Shown: one piece after another, positions 37,108-37,889 of the stretch
Layout: every line of letters starts with the position of its first letter
Position numbering within the stretch: position 1 is the first letter of the stretch
DNA from: JAHCHG01 sp041745765
Lineage (GTDB): Bacteria > Acidobacteriota > Blastocatellia > Pyrinomonadales > Pyrinomonadaceae
Assembly (NCBI GenBank): GCA_041745765.1
Contig: JBGTIH010000165.1
Location: forward strand, 1-37,889
Length of the DNA stretch: 37,889 nt
Direction: 5' to 3'
The notes under the pieces: generated by a model
What the model saw: the letters and a program-made list of their open reading frames with translations, nothing else
Told to the model about the DNA's origin: nothing
Database searches by the model: none
Translations under genes and position numbers: made by a program

Positions 37108-37889
37108 ATGAAAAGAAATTTCTCAGTTTTACAATTCGGCGCGTTCCTTTTTATTTTGCTATTCGGTTTGTTGATTCAGACTGTTTTTCCGCAAGGCTTA
37201 AAAACTGAATCTCCTTTGCCGCCGCCGACCGGATTTGTTAATGATTATGCCGGAGTAATTGATGCCGCCACAAAACAAAAACTCGAAGATCAAATAAAGC
37301 AATTCAAAGAAAAAACGAATCCGTCGGTTGAACTGGCAGTGGCAGTTGTGCGAACAACCGAAGGGCGTGATATTTTCGATTATTCGCTGGCGGTCGCGCG
37401 CGGATGGGGAATCGGCTCGAAAAATCAAGACAATCCGAGCGCGTTGCTTTTTGTAGCAATTGACGATCGCAAATATTTTACGCAAGTCAGCCGCGATTTG
37501 GAAGGCGATTTGCCCGATGGTTTAGCCGGAAGTCTGCAAAGACAATTTCTCGTCCCCGAATTTAAGAAAGGCAATTACAGCAAAGGAATCGCCGATACCA
37601 TTGACGCATATATCCGCACAATCGAAGCACGAAGAAGCGGTGAAACGGTTGTTTCGGAAACGCCGGACAAAAGAAGAACGCCGGGAACTTCCGGCTCCGG
37701 TTCTGTTTCTCGCGGATTCTGCATAATTTTATTTATCTTATTTATTATAATAATGCTTGCCGGACGAAAAGGCGGCGGCGGACGAGGCGGACGCGGAGGC
37801 GGTTCGGGCGGCGACGGAATTGCAAGCGGTTTGCTCTGGGCGATTCTGGCAGGCGCGGCAAGCGGCGGCGGTTCTTCGGGCGGTTCTTC
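37108..37889 (+). CDS. TPM-domain protein with Gly/Ser-rich tail (3' end outside window)
   Basis: The open frame runs off the window end after 260 codons. A signal peptide (about 1-26, cut near F-P-Q) is followed by a TPM domain (about 40-165: V-N-D-Y-A-G-V-I-D, V-E-L-A-V-A-V-V, W-G-I-G-S-K-N-Q-D-N-P-S-A-L-L-F-V-A, Y-S-K-G-I-A-D-T-I). A transmembrane helix lies at about 200-216 (I-I-L-F-I-L-F-I-I-I-M-L-A-G). A glycine-rich stretch then continues to the edge, typical of the YgcG branch. TPM proteins are thought to act in the cell envelope, some as phosphatases or in photosystem II repair in plastids and cyanobacteria. The precise role here is unknown. Confidence 0.88.
   Translation, partial: MKRNFSVLQFGAFLFILLFGLLIQTVFPQGLKTESPLPPPTGFVNDYAGVIDAATKQKLEDQIKQFKEKTNPSVELAVAVVRTTEGRDIFDYSLAVARGWGIGSKNQDNPSALLFVAIDDRKYFTQVSRDLEGDLPDGLAGSLQRQFLVPEFKKGNYSKGIADTIDAYIRTIEARRSGETVVSETPDKRRTPGTSGSGSVSRGFCIILFILFIIIMLAGRKGGGGRGGRGGGSGGDGIASGLLWAILAGAASGGGSSGGS

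Noticed and set aside
1..37889. tRNA, rRNA and riboswitch search by eye
   Set aside because: No cloverleaf, rRNA or recognisable aptamer core was seen in the gaps; a covariance-model scan would be needed to exclude divergent ones.

Overview
The window looks like a chromosomal segment of a Gram-negative, moderate-GC bacterium. It has a DsbD-type periplasmic reductase, Sec signal peptides and a complete-looking division machinery. My best guess is an Acidobacteriota member (Blastocatellia/Pyrinomonadales-like). This rests on the mix of genes and on recollection of similar secreted-protein and repeat families, not on a marker-gene search. No rRNA, tRNA, CRISPR array, phage gene or transposase is visible.

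Layout. (1) 1-340: 3' end of a TPR protein, closed by a strong bidirectional-looking terminator. (2) 409-4909, minus strand: a pyruvate dehydrogenase operon (E1 alpha, small unknown, E1 beta, BrnT-like toxin, putative partner antitoxin, E2). The toxin-antitoxin pair sits inside the operon with stop/start contacts. (3) 5159-11670, plus strand: DsbD, an 18-cysteine secreted SGNH hydrolase, a cysteine dioxygenase, a GT39-like membrane glycosyltransferase and a zinc-ribbon membrane protein. (4) 11671-12208: a gene-free convergent junction filled with two palindromic repeat elements. (5) 12209-19588, minus: a decayed secreted protein, valyl-tRNA synthetase carrying an in-frame palindromic insertion, two receiver-domain proteins and PdxA. 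(6) 19937-35618, minus: an Hfq-like protein followed (in transcription order, upstream) by the dcw cluster rsmH-ftsL-ftsI-murF-mraY-murD-ftsW-unknown-murG-murC-ftsQ-ftsA-ftsZ. murE, murB, ddl and mraZ are not in their usual slots. (7) 36227-37889, plus: a ZIP metal transporter and a truncated TPM-domain protein.

How the genes work together. The dcw block makes the lipid-linked peptidoglycan precursor (MurF, MraY, MurD, MurG, MurC) and the septal synthase and divisome (FtsL, FtsI, FtsW, FtsQ, FtsA, FtsZ). The pdh operon supplies acetyl-CoA; E3 is not here. DsbD would keep periplasmic thiol proteins reduced and lies directly upstream of a very cysteine-rich exported esterase.

The most unusual theme is repetitive DNA. 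At least seven different 7-bp tandem arrays lie at gene junctions or inside genes, several as inverted pairs. There are also arrays of 8- and 10-bp units and longer palindromes. Three of the heptamer arrays have entered coding sequence: the E2 linker, the FtsL C-terminus and the MurG C-terminus. A separate 94-bp palindrome adds about 30 residues to ValRS. This looks like a genome-wide repeat-generating process that tolerates insertion at protein termini and linkers, reminiscent of cyanobacterial heptanucleotide STRRs and of Rickettsia palindromic elements.
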